Position numbers and translations under genes: made by a program. 64,000 nt of DNA, taken from positions 69,258,158 to 69,322,157 of the forward strand of contig OV277864.1 of the NCBI GenBank assembly GCA_922989275.2. Direction: 5' to 3'. This stretch comes from Gari tellinella. Its lineage: Eukaryota > Mollusca > Bivalvia > Cardiida > Psammobiidae. Positions within the stretch are counted from its first letter, which is position 1; each line of letters begins with the position of its first letter. Below the pieces are notes generated by a model. It saw nothing but the letters and a program-made list of their open reading frames with translations. It searched no databases and was not told the DNA's origin. Shown here in pieces: positions 11,590-23,860 of this stretch.

Positions 11590-12150
11590 CGACAGTGCTG
11601 GAGTAAATCATGGTCTGTACAACCAACTTAAGGTTGAAGTTCGCCAGGAAGATCTCAGTACCTTCACCAACTTCACTCGCATGCCACCGGAAATGTTTGA
11701 TGAAATCCTTGGACGTGTCAGGGGCAGATTGACAAAACAGCACACCGTCTCCGTCCTCACTGTGAAGTGTGCCGGGCTATCATTGATGAGTATCTGCCTG
11801 AGGTAATGACTCCTCCAAGCACTCCTGGGGCCCGTTTTATAAATCTTTGTACCACAAATGTTGTGGATATGCAGATTATAAAAGTCTCCATTATTATTTA
11901 TTATTCTATCTAATCCTGTCTTGTGACATCATTTTGGAATCGTCTTGAAAAGACAATTTCAAACAGATGTCGCAAGACATGATTAGATAGAGAAAACAGA
12001 ATGTAAATGTATTTTAAAGTTTTGACTTACGACAGTTTTTGTCGTACGAAGTTTTATGAAACGGGCCCCCTGAAACCTGGCGTGAGATTGCCAACCAGTT
12101 AATGACAAGGTGGAACGTCCCTCATTGTGAAGGTGTCACTCATTAAGGAC
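11590..12150 (+). pseudogene. PIF-Harbinger transposase fragment, interrupted by a MITE
   Basis: The plus-strand frame from about 11590 reads NQLKVEVRQEDLSTFTNF then TRMPPEMFDEILGRVRGRL, matching the N-terminal region of Harbinger (DDE_Tnp_4) transposases, where an RM-P-FDE-L motif is typical. After LTKQ the frame shifts, and a stretch found in intact proteins is missing before CRAIIDEYLPEVMTPPST. The 241-bp MITE at 11828-12068 then interrupts it; reading resumes in frame across the CCTG duplication as ETWREIANQLMTRWNVPH. The catalytic DDE core that should follow is absent. In intact elements this protein catalyses cut-and-paste transposition; this copy cannot. Confidence 0.85.
11828..12068. 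mobile_element. 241-bp MITE nested in the Harbinger transposase
   Basis: The terminal inverted repeats GGGCCCGTTTTATAAA and TTTATGAAACGGGCCC are flanked by CCTG on both sides (11824-11827 and 12069-12072). Removing the insert and one CCTG leaves the transposase frame continuous, which defines the borders. An internal inverted pair (TCTAATC..TGTCTTGTGACATC / GATGTCGCAAGACATGATTA) surrounds a short loop. Non-coding; the superfamily is not certain. Confidence 0.8.
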
Positions 12151-12384
12151 GAAAAGGGCTTTTTAGAGAGACTGCTGCTGAAAGGAAAAACAGAAGTAAC
12201 GGAGACTGCTTTATGTATTACTTATACCCCCACACAATTATGCTGCCACCTACCATAGAGGCAAACAGTGACGTGTGTTTAGAGATATTTAACCGTAGAT
12301 CTACATATATCTACATTACAATGGAAGTATATGATGGTTGAAATGAAATTGGAAATAAGGTACATTGTAATTATAGAATCCTTA

Positions 12385-12655
12385 ATATGTTTTAGCAAAA
12401 TTAAACAGTTTTAGGTTGATGCGAGATTCGAACCCACGCCAGATAAGATTTCCCCGATCATATACCGGTACTTGCTTATGGCCCTACGACCTATCCATTA
12501 CGCTATGTTTTCTGATAACTAATTCGCTCATTGTTTATGCTATAACTTAACCTTTTCTTTAAAAGAATGAGACGAAGATATCTGAAATGCTGTTATTCCT
12601 TAAAAATGGACTCGGCGACTCCGTGACACGTCAGACCTAGTTGTTTGACTATAAG
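12385..12655 (-). repeat. tRNA-derived SINE-like repeat, copy 1
   Basis: On the minus strand a tRNA-like part contains CGTAATGGATAGG and the B-box-like GGTTCGAATCTCGCA. The other end holds ACGTGTCA/GGTCTGAC words also found at 37720-37770. The same order is seen at 37517-37770, so this is a dispersed repeat of about 260 bp. It probably inserted into the Harbinger element after the latter lost function. Confidence 0.65.
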
Positions 12656-12663
12656 TATATAAA

Positions 12664-13155
12664 TTATGTTATTGTTAAAGTCAGAGCGATTTCTTGAAGT
12701 ATTTTCCAAAATTTCAACGTAAATACTTGCATTGTGAACGTGTCTCTGATTGACTTGAACCAGGTCAACAAGTGGTCCATGCTCATCTCCAGTTCAGTTG
12801 CCTTGCCCTCGAGTATACGTTGCCTCTTTGCCTTGTTCCTGTAATCTGTCTTCTGCGTGTTCCACAGCAGTTCGTTTTCGCGGGAAAACTCGACCAGACT
12901 ATCTTTTTCCACCGCCCGGTCCACGATTTTACAATCATTTATCTGCTTATTCCCTCTCTTTGCAATGGTCGGACCGTCATCATTGGGGGTTTCCGGGTGT
13001 TAAGGGTCTTCAGGGGGTGTCACATGGTCCATTACTTCTCAGAAGTGCTCTTCCTCATGGTGTTCTTCTTCGTCAGAAGACATTGCTAGTGGAAGAAGCT
13101 TCTTCTTACCTGCAGCGCTAGTAACAGAAGTCACCTTCCCACCCTTTTTGCGTCA
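12664..13155 (-). pseudogene. Harbinger accessory protein remnant (MADF / Myb-SANT-like domain)
   Basis: The clear part (12664-12924, minus) reads LVEFSRENELLWNTQKTDYR followed by NKAKRQRILEGKATELEMS and LLTWFKSIRD, the MADF/SANT-like DNA-binding domain of proteins encoded by PIF-Harbinger elements and domesticated relatives. Upstream, from about 13155, one frame gives an acidic linker (SSDEEEHHEEEH) with at least three in-frame stops, so the gene is broken. In active elements this protein binds DNA and assists transposase import. It lies opposite in orientation to the transposase, as is common in this superfamily. Confidence 0.85.
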
Positions 13156-13556
13156 TGGCGGCATGATGCTGTCTGTTTAAACTCACGAGTCAAACAACTG
13201 AATTCACTATGAAATTCCCAGCGTTTTTTACCCGTTCGACCGTAAAATTCACACGCCAGCAAGACGTTATTCTGTCGTTAGTCACACGTTAGTCGAACGC
13301 TCAACACGCTCGTCTAACGTTGGCAAATCGTTCGTCGCGCGCCAGTGGCACGTTAGCACACGCTAATGGTTGTTGGGGGTATCTTACTTGGTCGCTGTTA
13401 CACGCTTCTCATGCGTTAGAAACACGCTAGTCATGCGTTAGGCACACGTTAATCAAACGCCAGAAGTGTCATCTTCATTCTAGAACGCTCGAAAATTGAA
13501 CGATTGAAACGCTCAGAGAACGTTAGCCAGAACGTTATGGTGTGACGGGCCCATTA

Positions 13557-13990
13557 AGAAGTCGCTATTTTATAAACGAGTGTGTTAAACGGAGATTACG
13601 TCATAATCAGCGAAAGCGTAAAAGTTTAATCTCGTCATGGCAGAAATAACAAGAGAGCTTGTTCGCCGAGCAAAGACTCATCCGCCAAGTCATATTAGGA
13701 AACTCTTGTGTCCGCATGTAATAGTATTTGGTCCTTACACAAACAGCGAAAGTTTGGTCGGACTGAATAGATGCTCTAGTATTCGATTAGTAGCACATAG
13801 ATCCTCTTGTTCGACTTAGACATAAGCGTGTCAGATGTTTGCAAAAAGGTTTAGCAGAGTTATGCCACCTTATTGTCAAATATTCGCATGTTAAAAAGGG
13901 ACAGCAATTTTTTGTTTTTGTTTTCAATTCTTTTCTTTGCATATGGTGATATAGAGAGTGGAGCGACTTTATATATATTACGTTTGTTGT
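13557..13990. other. Non-coding stretch after the Harbinger element
   Basis: Contains GTTAAACGGAGATTACGTCATAATC (split here: GTTAAACGGAGATTACGT, CATAATC), a word also near 22512 and typical of the right end of a dispersed repeat. A 60-codon frame at 13637-13819 starts with ATG but matches no known family. Confidence 0.35.
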
Positions 13991-13999
13991 GTGTCTTTG

Positions 14000-15112
14000 T
14001 CTTTTCCTTCTTCCCCTTGAAACATTTGTTTTAAAAATAATTTGTTTCCTGATAATAAGATTAGTTTCACTGGACCTGCTGTTGCCAAATTTCTTTCTAC
14101 TAGGCTTTTTCGGTATACATGGAAAATAATTTTCAATTTTGGTTACGCTCCGATGATTTTTACCTTGAGCTAGTTTCCTTACATGTACTTCATCTTCTTC
14201 GAAAACTCTTGTTTCAAGACAGTCACTTGATTCATGTTTTACCCACTGTAGCCAAATTCCATATTCAGCTTACTTATTATGCAGTAATGATGCCTAGTGA
14301 TATTGATTTCAGTTCAATGAATGTCCTTGCAGTTACACCTCTTTACATACTTAGAAGTTTACGGCTCAAGATGGTTCCCGGATGCTAACTTTACTTCTGT
14401 TTGCCTTTTTTAAACCAAATTTCATACTAAGCTTTCTCATCATAAAGGAAAGACACATTTTGGTTTTGGGTCTGGTGTGAAGATTCTTATTGTTACCAAC
14501 GTTCATAGTAAGTGTGTCTCGTCATACAGGTAAGGCACCAACTGATTTTTATTATGGTCTGATGATTTGTTTGGCAGTTATTCCCCTTTACATACTAAGA
14601 ATTTTACAAAAGAATTAGTTTCCGAACAATAACTTCAGTTCTATTTGACATAATGATGATAACCAAATTTCATTATTAGCTTTCTCAACATACAGTTTAT
14701 ATAACTGTTGATTTTGGTTTAGGTCTGATTATGTGTATCATTGATTTTGCCATGACAGGTGTATCTTGAACTGCGGTGCTCTTTTTAGGTTTTGTAGGAC
14801 AACATATTTCTCAATAATTGTCTTAGGTATTCTTTTGAAGTTTGGAACACTTGTGAAGTATTTTGAGCAATTTGCATCAGGAAATTCACTATTTCTTAAC
14901 AGGCATGGTGTACCTGAAATATAATAATGTGTTCAGCTTATACCACTGTAAACTACATTCATTTCAGAGCGGTCCTAATGGCCATTCTAATGACACCCGG
15001 TTCTACCTATATATAGAGTATGAAATAAGAAAACATAGGACGGACGATTGCGTCGGACGAACGACATAGTGCGATCACAATAGCTCACCATGGCACTTCG
15101 TGACAGCTAACC
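14000..15112. repeat. Degenerate AGCTCACC-ended repeat array
   Basis: Recurring phrases (CCAAATTTCAT-TAGC-TTCTCA, TGATTTTGGTTTAGGTCTGAT) show an old tandem array. The right edge has a GACGGACGATTG-type simple repeat and AATAGCTCACCATGGCACTT at about 15079, the same terminal hairpin as at 8774-8807. Confidence 0.6.
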
Positions 15113-15115
15113 TTA

Positions 15116-15813
15116 AAAGTCGGCATAACCTCAGCGCCAGCATTGCTTTGAGTATATCTTTGTGTTACATGTTAAAAATATAGAATATACTATTATATAA
15201 ACAATATAAGACATAACAAAGACGTCGTTTTTCACATTGCTTCAATGTAGTTTCTGCTATTGGTTCAACACAAAAACACTTAAACTAGGGTAGCAAATCC
15301 TGCATGTAATTTGAAAACTTTTTAATAAAGTTCAATAAAACAAATTTCATGGTACACAATGGTCACAATTTATCCGCTCGTACTAAGCTAGACGATGTGG
15401 TTAGCTAATGCTTTTTATTCGTGGAAGTCTGCATCTTGTCAGTTTTGTATAGGCTTTCTAAAACTTGTTGTTACTGCAATAAAACAGATTACCTATGTAC
15501 CGTATCGTAAAAGTGTAATTCTCTAGGCATTATTTCAATCCAGCTTTATTTACTTCCAATTAATATGGGCCAGAGTTGACGCTTTATAATGCAACGTCCG
15601 ATCTAGATCAACACATATGCGGTACAACTGTCATCGATAATGTTCAAACCTAAACTTCTGAATTACAATGTTAACAAGACTGTTCTCAATACAGGTTTAT
15701 GCCCCCGACGTAATCATTGACAATATATTCTGAATCCTTTTAGTCAAAGTAGGTCAAGGTCAGATTAAGATTGAATAATATGTATGCATTGTTAATGGTC
15801 GAAGACAACGACT
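15116..15813. other. Non-coding, nothing recognised
   Basis: AT-rich unique-looking sequence with no coding frame, RNA gene or repeat that I can support. Confidence 0.4.
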
Positions 15814-15889
15814 CGAGGGCTTGGCGCAAAACTATTGTAACTCCCTCACAATTGTGAGGGAGTTACAATAGTTTTGCACCAAGCCCTCG
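15814..15889. repeat. 76-bp palindrome
   Basis: Centred on CAATTG at 15849-15854 with arms of 38 bases and a single mismatch (CTTGGCGC against the complement of GCACCAAG). No spacer, so it could extrude as a cruciform. No target duplication is obvious. Confidence 0.95.
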
Positions 15890-16295
15890 GACTGTAAACA
15901 CATGTAAGTATCAAAGCATTCTGGTAAGTAATATTGATGCTAGACGGAAATAAAATAAAAACAAGAAACGAGCAATTTACAAAATTAAAAGTCCAAATTA
16001 GGACAAGGTAAAGATCAAATTGAGGATGGATAGTATGGATGAATTAGTAATGGTCCAAGGCAACAGCTGATTAGTATCCAATCATTGTAGTCAGTAGTGT
16101 TGACGCTAAACGAAACGGTAAACTCTAGTTAACCAAAAAATATTCTTGATCCAAATAAGGTCAAGGTCAAGGTTAAATTGCGATTGGGTGATATGGGTAG
16201 ACTGCTTACTTTTCTCAAATACATTTTTATTGACAAGCCTATCTTACAAACTAAATGTATTCCACTGAAGTTGCTAAATAATGCATGTAATTAGT

Positions 16296-16510
16296 CTTAC
16301 GAGACACTCCCGTAACGAAGCATAGCAGAAAAATCCACATTGGATATTGAGAATCCCCGGTCGGAGATTGAACCCGGGGCGCTGGCGTGACAGTCCAGTA
16401 CCATAACCTCTGAGCCAAAGAGTCTACTCTCTAGCGCAGATGCTAGGTATCGCATATGTCATGCGCCGCGTCGCTTTGCTATTTATAGTACACGTGTGTG
16501 GGATGTAACA
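16296..16510 (-). repeat. tRNA-Asp-like 215-bp repeat unit, copy 1
   Basis: The minus strand holds a tRNA-like segment at about 16354-16425: A-box-like TGGCTCAGAGG, an anticodon-loop-like CTGTCAC (GTC, Asp) between CTGG and CCAG, and B-box-like GGGTTCAATCTCC. Upstream on the same strand is TATAAATA (about 16483-16490). The unit recurs 336 bp downstream with few differences. The acceptor and T stems are not convincing, so I call a tRNA-derived repeat and not a tRNA gene. Confidence 0.75.
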
Positions 16511-16631
16511 CACTCCCTCTAAACGAAGTCATCATTTATGATGACGAACGAAGCCACTACGCCATTTAAGGCAATTCGGCATATTAGAAGCTATTTCGGC
16601 ATCGTATAGTTCATCCCGGACGAGCCCCCAT

Positions 16632-16846
16632 CTTACGAGACACTCCCGTAACGAAGCATAGCAGAAAAATCCACATTGGATATTGAGAATTCCCGGGCGG
16701 GGTTTGAACCCGGGGCGCTGGCGTGACAGTCCAGTACGATAACCTCTGAGCCAAAGAGTCTACTTTCTAGCGCAGATGCTAGGTATCGCATATGTCATGC
16801 GCCGCGTCGATATGCTATTTATAGTACACATGTATTGGATGTAACA
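16632..16846 (-). repeat. tRNA-Asp-like 215-bp repeat unit, copy 2
   Basis: Near-identical to 16296-16510 (for example GGTCGGAGATT against GGGCGGGGTTT in the B-box region), offset exactly 336 bp at both ends. The 121-bp spacer between copies is unrelated, with no second copy in view. Here the B box reads GGGTTCAAACCCC, giving a better T-arm than copy 1. Confidence 0.75.
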
Positions 16847-17345
16847 GGACAAAGATCAAATGTATTCTCAAGAGTACAGTGGTTAAGACCATAGAAGAAA
16901 TTACCAATATTACTAGATTTACATGTCATTTTGTTTTTGTAGAGTGAATAATACTTTGACCAACAACCATACAGACATGACTGTAAAACTGTCATGACAA
17001 TTTTAATTTCTTACAGCATGTCTTATTTTACTCATCCTCTCCAGCCTTTTCTATTCTGGAAGGCACACTTTTGAGCCCAAATCTTCAACAAATTAAATCA
17101 AAATATTTTTTATTGGCACAGACAACATAATCCATCGCCTCTACAATCAGGCGGTCACAACCAAGCTCGAGAAGAGCATGACACGCACATACATCATATA
17201 TATACAAATTCATTCATGAGTCACGGAGCATCAAAAATAATACTACTAAAGTACAAAATATATAGTAAAGCATTAAATCAACTATGCTTAAATTTGCAAA
17301 TTGCTTATCTCTTAATCTGCAGTCTGTATCTGGTGAATTACGTAT
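16847..17345. other. Non-coding, nothing recognised
   Basis: No convincing gene or repeat between the tRNA-like unit and the PAL-A copy. Confidence 0.4.
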
Positions 17346-17406
17346 GCAAACAGTTTGGATCCTGATAGGACGCCGAGAAATTCGGCGTCCTATGAAGATC
17401 CAAACG
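17346..17406. repeat. PAL-A palindrome
   Basis: GCAAACAGTTTGGATCCTGA then TAGGACGCCGA, opposed by TTCGGCGTCCTATGAAGATC then CAAAC. Confidence 0.9.
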
Positions 17407-20400
17407 GCTTAATATACGAAGTACAATTAATCACAAGCATAAATGTATTGATGAGAAACTGTGTATAGTTTAAATCAATAAAATATCTATCTTATCTATC
17501 ATAAAAAGAACAAACCAAATAGTTAAATCAACTTCGCACGCTTTAAGGATTACATACTCTGTCAACAATCTTCGTATATGCAACAATCATATATCGTCAG
17601 ACTAATAACTGACTGAAATAGCTTGTGTTATTGAGATAAAAACAAACTGCTAAACATGTTTCCAAATCATATTATTCTGCCTAGTACTGTGTGCTCCAGG
17701 TCTACCAAGGCTTCTTGCGTACACAAATAAGACGCAATTTGTATACCACAACTACCAAATAATTAATGCGAAACCTGCTTAGCTGCTAAAATGCCTGCTA
17801 TATTGTTCCGTTTGACATTTATTACCAATAAATCGAGTGCATTATTAAATAATAAGTCAAACAATGCGCATATACAATACCGTTAGTAATATAAATTCTA
17901 ACACACCTCGCTCACACCCCTATATAAACAAAGAAGCAACATAGCTATGTTATTGTTTACTATCAAACACACACGTGCTGTAACAGCTTAATGTGACGTA
18001 ATATGGGCTCGCAAAATAGTGCACAAAGAAATGTAGCGCCGTTGCGTCGGTGCAATTAAGTATAAATTGAAGTGTAAGATTCGAAAGAATAACTTCATAC
18101 CAGTATATTATACCAGTGTGTAAATCTTGCAATTATCATTGAAATGCTGGTTAATTAAATAACCCGGTCTACGGCCTAGTGATTTAACTACAACGGTTCT
18201 CTACTAATATCAGGGTTTCATTGCACGATATTACACTGGTATGAATTTATTTCTTAATTAACATATGCGTATCAAAATGATATCATGTACTAGCCTGAAT
18301 CGCCTTCAGGAAGTACATGTATAATAGTCCATCTACTCACAATTACACCAACCCAATACATTTATACAAAGACAAATAAGCAGACGATACATATAGGTAT
18401 TAAATATACCTCTACACCTAAACACAAAGCAATAATTTATAGGAAACATATGTGTCCAAGTAACATTTTTTTTAAAACAAACTAACAAATGCTAATGTTA
18501 AACATTGTTTCTGTTGCGCAGCATGCAAAATATTGACATGCTCAATTCATGCCACCAGAACACTATCTCCTTTGAATTGATTTACAAAACCATTCGCACA
18601 TTCAGTAACTGTAATCAGAAATAAGTCATGGCCACCTGATGCTCGCCTGTTTAACATTTAAGTTAAAAAACGATGTATCGAAAACAAATCAATTTTTAAT
18701 TTAGAAAGATGTCTTAATCTAGTAAATTAGGGAAAACATTATAAAATTAGGATGTCACTATGACCTATAAATAATCGTGACCTTTGTCTGACATTACCTA
18801 AATTGTAGTGTGCTCAAGAGCTTCCTGATAAATATGCACAATATATTAAATGTAGTTCCAGCCAAGTATGCAGTTTATATTATATTTAGTTCTAAAGTTG
18901 TCGCCAAACTTGAATTCAGACTATTTGACCTCTAAATGACCATGCATTTTTCCAGAAATGACTCAAGTTGTACATGTCTCATGGTTTTCATGAGTTCAGT
19001 ACACATGCTAAATATGAAATATCTATCGCATGAAGTTTCAAAGTTATAACTTATGCTTCATCAAAATGACATTAGCCCAAGTATTTAACTGGGCTCGAAT
19101 GGGTTGCTCAGTTAGTATGCATGCAAAATATGCCATCTCTCTCTATTGAAAACTTTAACCTGCTGATTTAGGGATGGTCAGACTACATGTCAAACATTGA
19201 AAACTATTACAATTACTTTACTTTTTTAACTTCACCGCATCATTGCTTGACCCCAAAACACCTCCATTCAACATATTGGCATGCTAGTACAAATATTATG
19301 GTATTAAACAACCCACCCAAAACAATTTAGCCTGGTGAAAAAAAGTCCAAACACATAATAATTTAATAAAACCATTTTTTTTTAAGATTTAAACTTCACA
19401 GCATCAATGTCTGATCTAAATTAAATCTCCATACAAAATATTATCAGTATCCAAGAAAAATAGTAAACTTTAAAACAAACTTTAAAAAACAACGAAACCT
19501 AAGTATAAAACGTGTCAAAAATCAAAAATTAGTCTTTAATTCCAACTTTATATCAATGTATGATCACTAATAAAGCTTCATACAACATATCAGCACCCTA
19601 GCATGAGTATTAAGCTTTATATCAACCCGTCCAAAACTGTATCCTTGGTCCACGCTCAACACAGCATAAGCTCTGCTGTTCTACGAACAGGCTAGCTATA
19701 CACTTTTAACGTGAAAATCACTTTTCATTATCATTAACACATGAATTATTATTCCAGATTTATTTCACATGAAAGTATATACATTTACTCACAAAGTGAA
19801 CAATACAAATAAATACATTTGCAATAAAGTGCAAAGAAGACTCGTTTCAATATACACTGCTGCCACCTTCTAAATGGTCATATTTGAAATACAAATATTT
19901 TGAAAAGTATACATTGCAGGGGCCTAATTTTTTCAAAGCAGTATACTGTGTAATATTGCTATCCACATCACTCACCAGGTAAATCATGGAATCATGCATT
20001 TGTAAGCGATAGCCATTTTTTATGTTTTCGACATTTTGCAGATGGCGCACGGGATTAGTTTTGCTCGTGTAATCAGTTTGTGTCATTGTGTTCTGAAAAA
20101 CAAAAATAACAAACAGATATGCGACGCATGAGTGTTGAGTAACGGTCAAGGGCAGAAGGGTTGTTGAGAGCTGGTTCGAGGTTGAGGGAGGAGTGTGAGT
20201 TTTTTGTCACTAGGGACGGAAATAGCTTTAATTGGAAACTCATTTTTGTATCGTACAAACTCTTATGACATAAACCACATTTTAGGTCGCTAGATTGTTA
20301 CAAAGACGAGTGTGCACCATCCAGAGTCTATGTAGCGTCCGTTACCTCTGGTGGAATCATCGTAAAAGAGTCACAACTCCGGTCCAGGATCGTTACATCA

Positions 20401-21250
20401 TAAAACAGCACCTTAGGCGACGTCATTTTAGTTTAAATGCTTTAAGGGAAACCGTATTCAATAAACTGTTTGTGAGATAGCTCAGTATTGGGATGAAAAT
20501 AGGTTTTTTGAATCATGGTTGACGCCAACGTCAACTTATCGAACGTCACGTTTGCGCATCAAACAAATTATTTTCTGAATTTCATCTCAAACAACCAATT
20601 TTAATCATCTTTTTGTATTCAATGACGTGTACAAACATTTCGCTGTCGAGGCGAAAGAAATGCAGAGGCAAACATCGTCGAGACAGATTAGTAAGGTGGA
20701 GACTCTGTAATGATGTAGGGTGGGGTATCTCTGAATTCCTAAACATATTTTGTAACGATACAAGGGCTTCTAAATACGCAGCAGTTCCTAGGACAGCTCG
20801 GGTGTCCCAACATTGTGCCCAACATTCGCGCCAGGCTTGACCATCGCGGAGTCGGAAGCAGATCTGCGGATAGGATGGGCTGAGTTGGGCCCTGGTATGG
20901 TTGCCACTTACGTCAACCCCATGTAAGACAAGTGCCAGGCAATTACAAGGGCTACTGGGGGCACATACGATATTAGGTTCCGTTATTTTACCTTAAAAGC
21001 TAGAATGCAAACAACAATTTGCAGAATTCTGATATCTGTGACTTTTGTTTTGGGGGTAATGTTTTCAAAATAGCTGTGACTTTTTGTTGAAATAAATTTG
21101 ATGAAGTAAATTCGGCGTATCTGATGTCAAAATGTTTGTAGATTATTTCGAGCAAAAAGTAATATGTATTGCACTTTTAATTTTATCTGCACAACTGGAT
21201 ATTTAACTGACCAATTAGAAGTTGGTGGTAGTGTAGGGGAAATCTAAAAT
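17407..21250. other. Long gene-poor stretch
   Basis: AT-rich. Around 18880-19660 there are phrases of the old bivalve-type array (ACATGCTAAATATGAAATATC, split: ACATGCTAAATATG, AAATATC), with no intact unit. Around 20760-20960 is a GC-richer segment without a supported frame. No RNA gene or coding exon could be established. Confidence 0.4.
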
Positions 21251-21254
21251 GTAC

Positions 21255-22545
21255 AAATAACTCTGAAACATTATCTAAACAATTCGGACCATATGATAAT
21301 TTATGTGTCTTGGTGGCGTAAAACAAACCTCAACCAGTCAATTCTCTCAACAAAATCAACATCCAATTACCCTTGATCAAAGGTTAGACACTGGCACCAA
21401 AAATCAGGCCCTTTGTGAGAGTAACAAAGTATCTAGCCAGAGTGGTCATACGTACAGAGTTTTATGTATTTGCTTATTGAACGTCAAGGTGTATTTGCTG
21501 TGCTGCAGCTTTAAAAGAAACTCACATGAATATTTAAATGGCGAGTCTTACAATAAGGATACAAGAACATTATAAGTACCAAAATCTAACTGTCCGCTGC
21601 CAGGCGCTATGACAATCCAATATGCAAACAGTTTAGATCCAGACCAGACGCCGTGTCCCGCGACGTCTGATTATGATCCAAAATATTTGACATTCATGCG
21701 AATGTTTTTAAAGTTAAAAATGCTTCAAATTCTCACTTATATAAATAAGCTATGGGGTCCTCAAACGGTCACCTTGAAAACACGGGCAAAGTCACATTAC
21801 CCCCGGGGCGGGGCTATTTATGACACCAGGGACATAAGTTAAACAATATTGAAAGATATCCTGTAGCTGAGTATGTGTGCAAACCATAAAAGTTCCGGTT
21901 GTTATGCTTTAACACAAGAAGATGTTTGAAGTTTTTAATTGGTTTTAGATCGTTTGACCTAGATATACAACAAACCAAAACAAGTTCAGCGATATTGCTA
22001 AAAATAACTCAAGAGCTATTACAATGTCAAACATCACAGCCCTGGTCATATAGTTTCAGAGAAGATGATGTTTGAATATTTGTCTTTTCATAACTCTATA
22101 TATTTTTTGTGAAACCCAAGCAGGGTCATTTTTTACCCAAGGGACATAATTTAAAAAAACTTTATAGAGGACGTGCATATGATGCTTTGTGAAAAATATA
22201 TAAGATCAAGGTACTGAGGTTTCACACAGGAAATTTTTGAAGTTTTCATTGGACACAAAATATACTTTCAGCTTCTGTGACCTAGATATTCTTTAGACCG
22301 AAACTGAGCAATATTTGTAAAGGACCTTTAAAGGTGTAACCAAAATATCAAAGTTCTGGATATATAACTTTCAGAGAAGAACTTGTTTAAAGATTTCACT
22401 ATATAACTATGTAAAAACGTGACCATGGGAGTTATTTTGACCCCAGGGGCATAACTTGAAAAATGTTTTCGACAAACTTATGCAGACGATAATATGCCAA
22501 CGTTTGTGTTAAACGGAGTTTACGTCATAATGGCAGCGAAAGGGT
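21255..22545. repeat. Composite repeat related to 9530-9960 and 7180-8811
   Basis: Starts with TAACTCTGAAACATT and CCTTGATCAAAGGTTAGACA as at 9530-9620, carries a PAL-A copy (21623-21682), then three degenerate units of the GACCCCAGGGACATAA array (about 21800, 22120, 22420), ending GGAGTTTACGTCATAATGG and GCGAAAGGGTT. Confidence 0.7.
21623..21682. repeat. PAL-A palindrome, partly degraded
   Basis: GCAAACAGTTTAGATCCAGA then CCAGACGCCG faces CGACGTCTGATTATGATCC; the outer right arm has decayed to AAAATATTTG. Confidence 0.8.
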
Positions 22546-22894
22546 TCAAATAGGACCTGGTTATGGAATAAATTACACCAGAACATGTACGCTCAAGCGT
22601 CAATCAGTTTTAATTCAGACAAGAAGCAGATCAGGCACAGTTATTCAGCATCTGGTCTGGTTGCAACTACTTGTAAATGCCGTATTTCTGCAATTTTGAT
22701 CTGGAATCAAACTCAGAATTTTACCACTTATAGTAACAGCAAACACATTAATAACATCATTGGGTTTACACTGTTTGTACAGCATGACAATGCAGAATCG
22801 AGTTTATGCGTTAGACATCAATATAGGTTAAGGAAATGTTAGACAGAAAACGACCCACCAAATGGCCCGAAACGACCTCCCCCTAAAAAAGGCC

Positions 22895-23260
22895 AAAACG
22901 ACATAGACCTAAACAACCTAGGCCGAAACAACGAAGTGTCGAGACCCGTTACATGTATCATTCGTACGCAATGGAAATGGTGAGTAGATTCTTCGATTTT
23001 ATAAGCATCTATTTACTTTAGAGTGTTATACACTAGGTGTCTAATATTATAAATAAGTGTACTGTTTCTTCTAAAACAGTCTTCTAAATTAATAGATTTT
23101 TCGTTTTGTGCGGATGAAGACCGGGTCAAAGTTTTGGGAATTTGACGCTGACTATATATTGTTCCAAAGATTGAAACCATTTTAAATGGAAAACCCTTGA
23201 CGCTGTTCGTAAAGCATATGTGCTGGCCGTGACAACATCTTGACAAAAACCTTTAAACAA
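22895..23260. repeat. Duplicated non-coding block 3' of IRG copy 1
   Basis: Shared with 49440-49790: AGGCCGAAA then GACCCGTTAC, ACTGTTTCTTCTAAAACAGT, and GTCAAAGTTTTGG followed by CTCTGACTATA-like and CAAAGATTGAAACCAT words, in the same order and strand. Both blocks lie on the 3' side of an IRG gene, so they look like parts of one duplicated segment. Confidence 0.75.
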
Positions 23261-23860
23261 GGGTCGGTTTGAAAGTCAAAGCTGTAGTAAGCGAGCGAAG
23301 AATTTCTTCACGGTCACTTTGAATTTAGCCACGTGTTTATTTGTGTACTAGCGAGACAGTAAAACATGTTTGATTATGACTCTTTATCGGAACAGAGAAA
23401 CACCAGGTTTGAGGTAAAAAACAAACAAACCCCTGCTCTCTGACATTTTCGCATGTCTGTTAATTTTAATAGCAAACTAAATTTCTATTTGCAAACCGTG
23501 CGAATGTGTACATATGTTAATGTACCTTGTCGAATACTAGTCATGTGAATGGATTATACTTGTGCTGTGACCTAAAACATATACTACCACATGCTTGTAT
23601 CAGCTTTACACTCGTTCGCCTTCTGCACATACGTGAAACAAACAAATATAGTTTAACAAACCGGACCTATCTAGAAACTTTAAGTATTGGTTATGAAATA
23701 CTTATATATACTATTTACATACAGTCGATTGAACTCCAGTAATGCGTTTAAGTGCATCTTACAATCTATGAACATGTACCTGATAAGAGTATACATGACC
23801 TGTGCAACTAGTGAGGAGTCCTTTTTCAGAGTCTGCATTGTTTTTTGTGTAATTTTGAAT

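Larger units (their letters stand above)
10882..13553. mobile_element. PIF-Harbinger DNA transposon, decayed
   Basis: The ends are TGGGCCCGTCACACCATAAC (left) and its inverted copy (GTTATGGTGTGACGGGCCCA) on the right, flanked by TTA duplications (10879-10881 and 13554-13556). The TWA-type 3-bp duplication is diagnostic of PIF-Harbinger. Dense AACGTT/AACGCT words fill the subterminal regions. Inside are transposase fragments (plus), a MADF/SANT-like accessory protein remnant (minus), a nested MITE (11828-12068) and a SINE-like insertion (about 12385-12655). The two-gene content matches autonomous Harbinger elements, but stop codons and a deletion make it inactive. Confidence 0.9.

Noticed and set aside
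13637..13819. 60-residue frame MAEITRELVRRAK..
   Set aside because: Short, without family resemblance or supporting splice or regulatory context.
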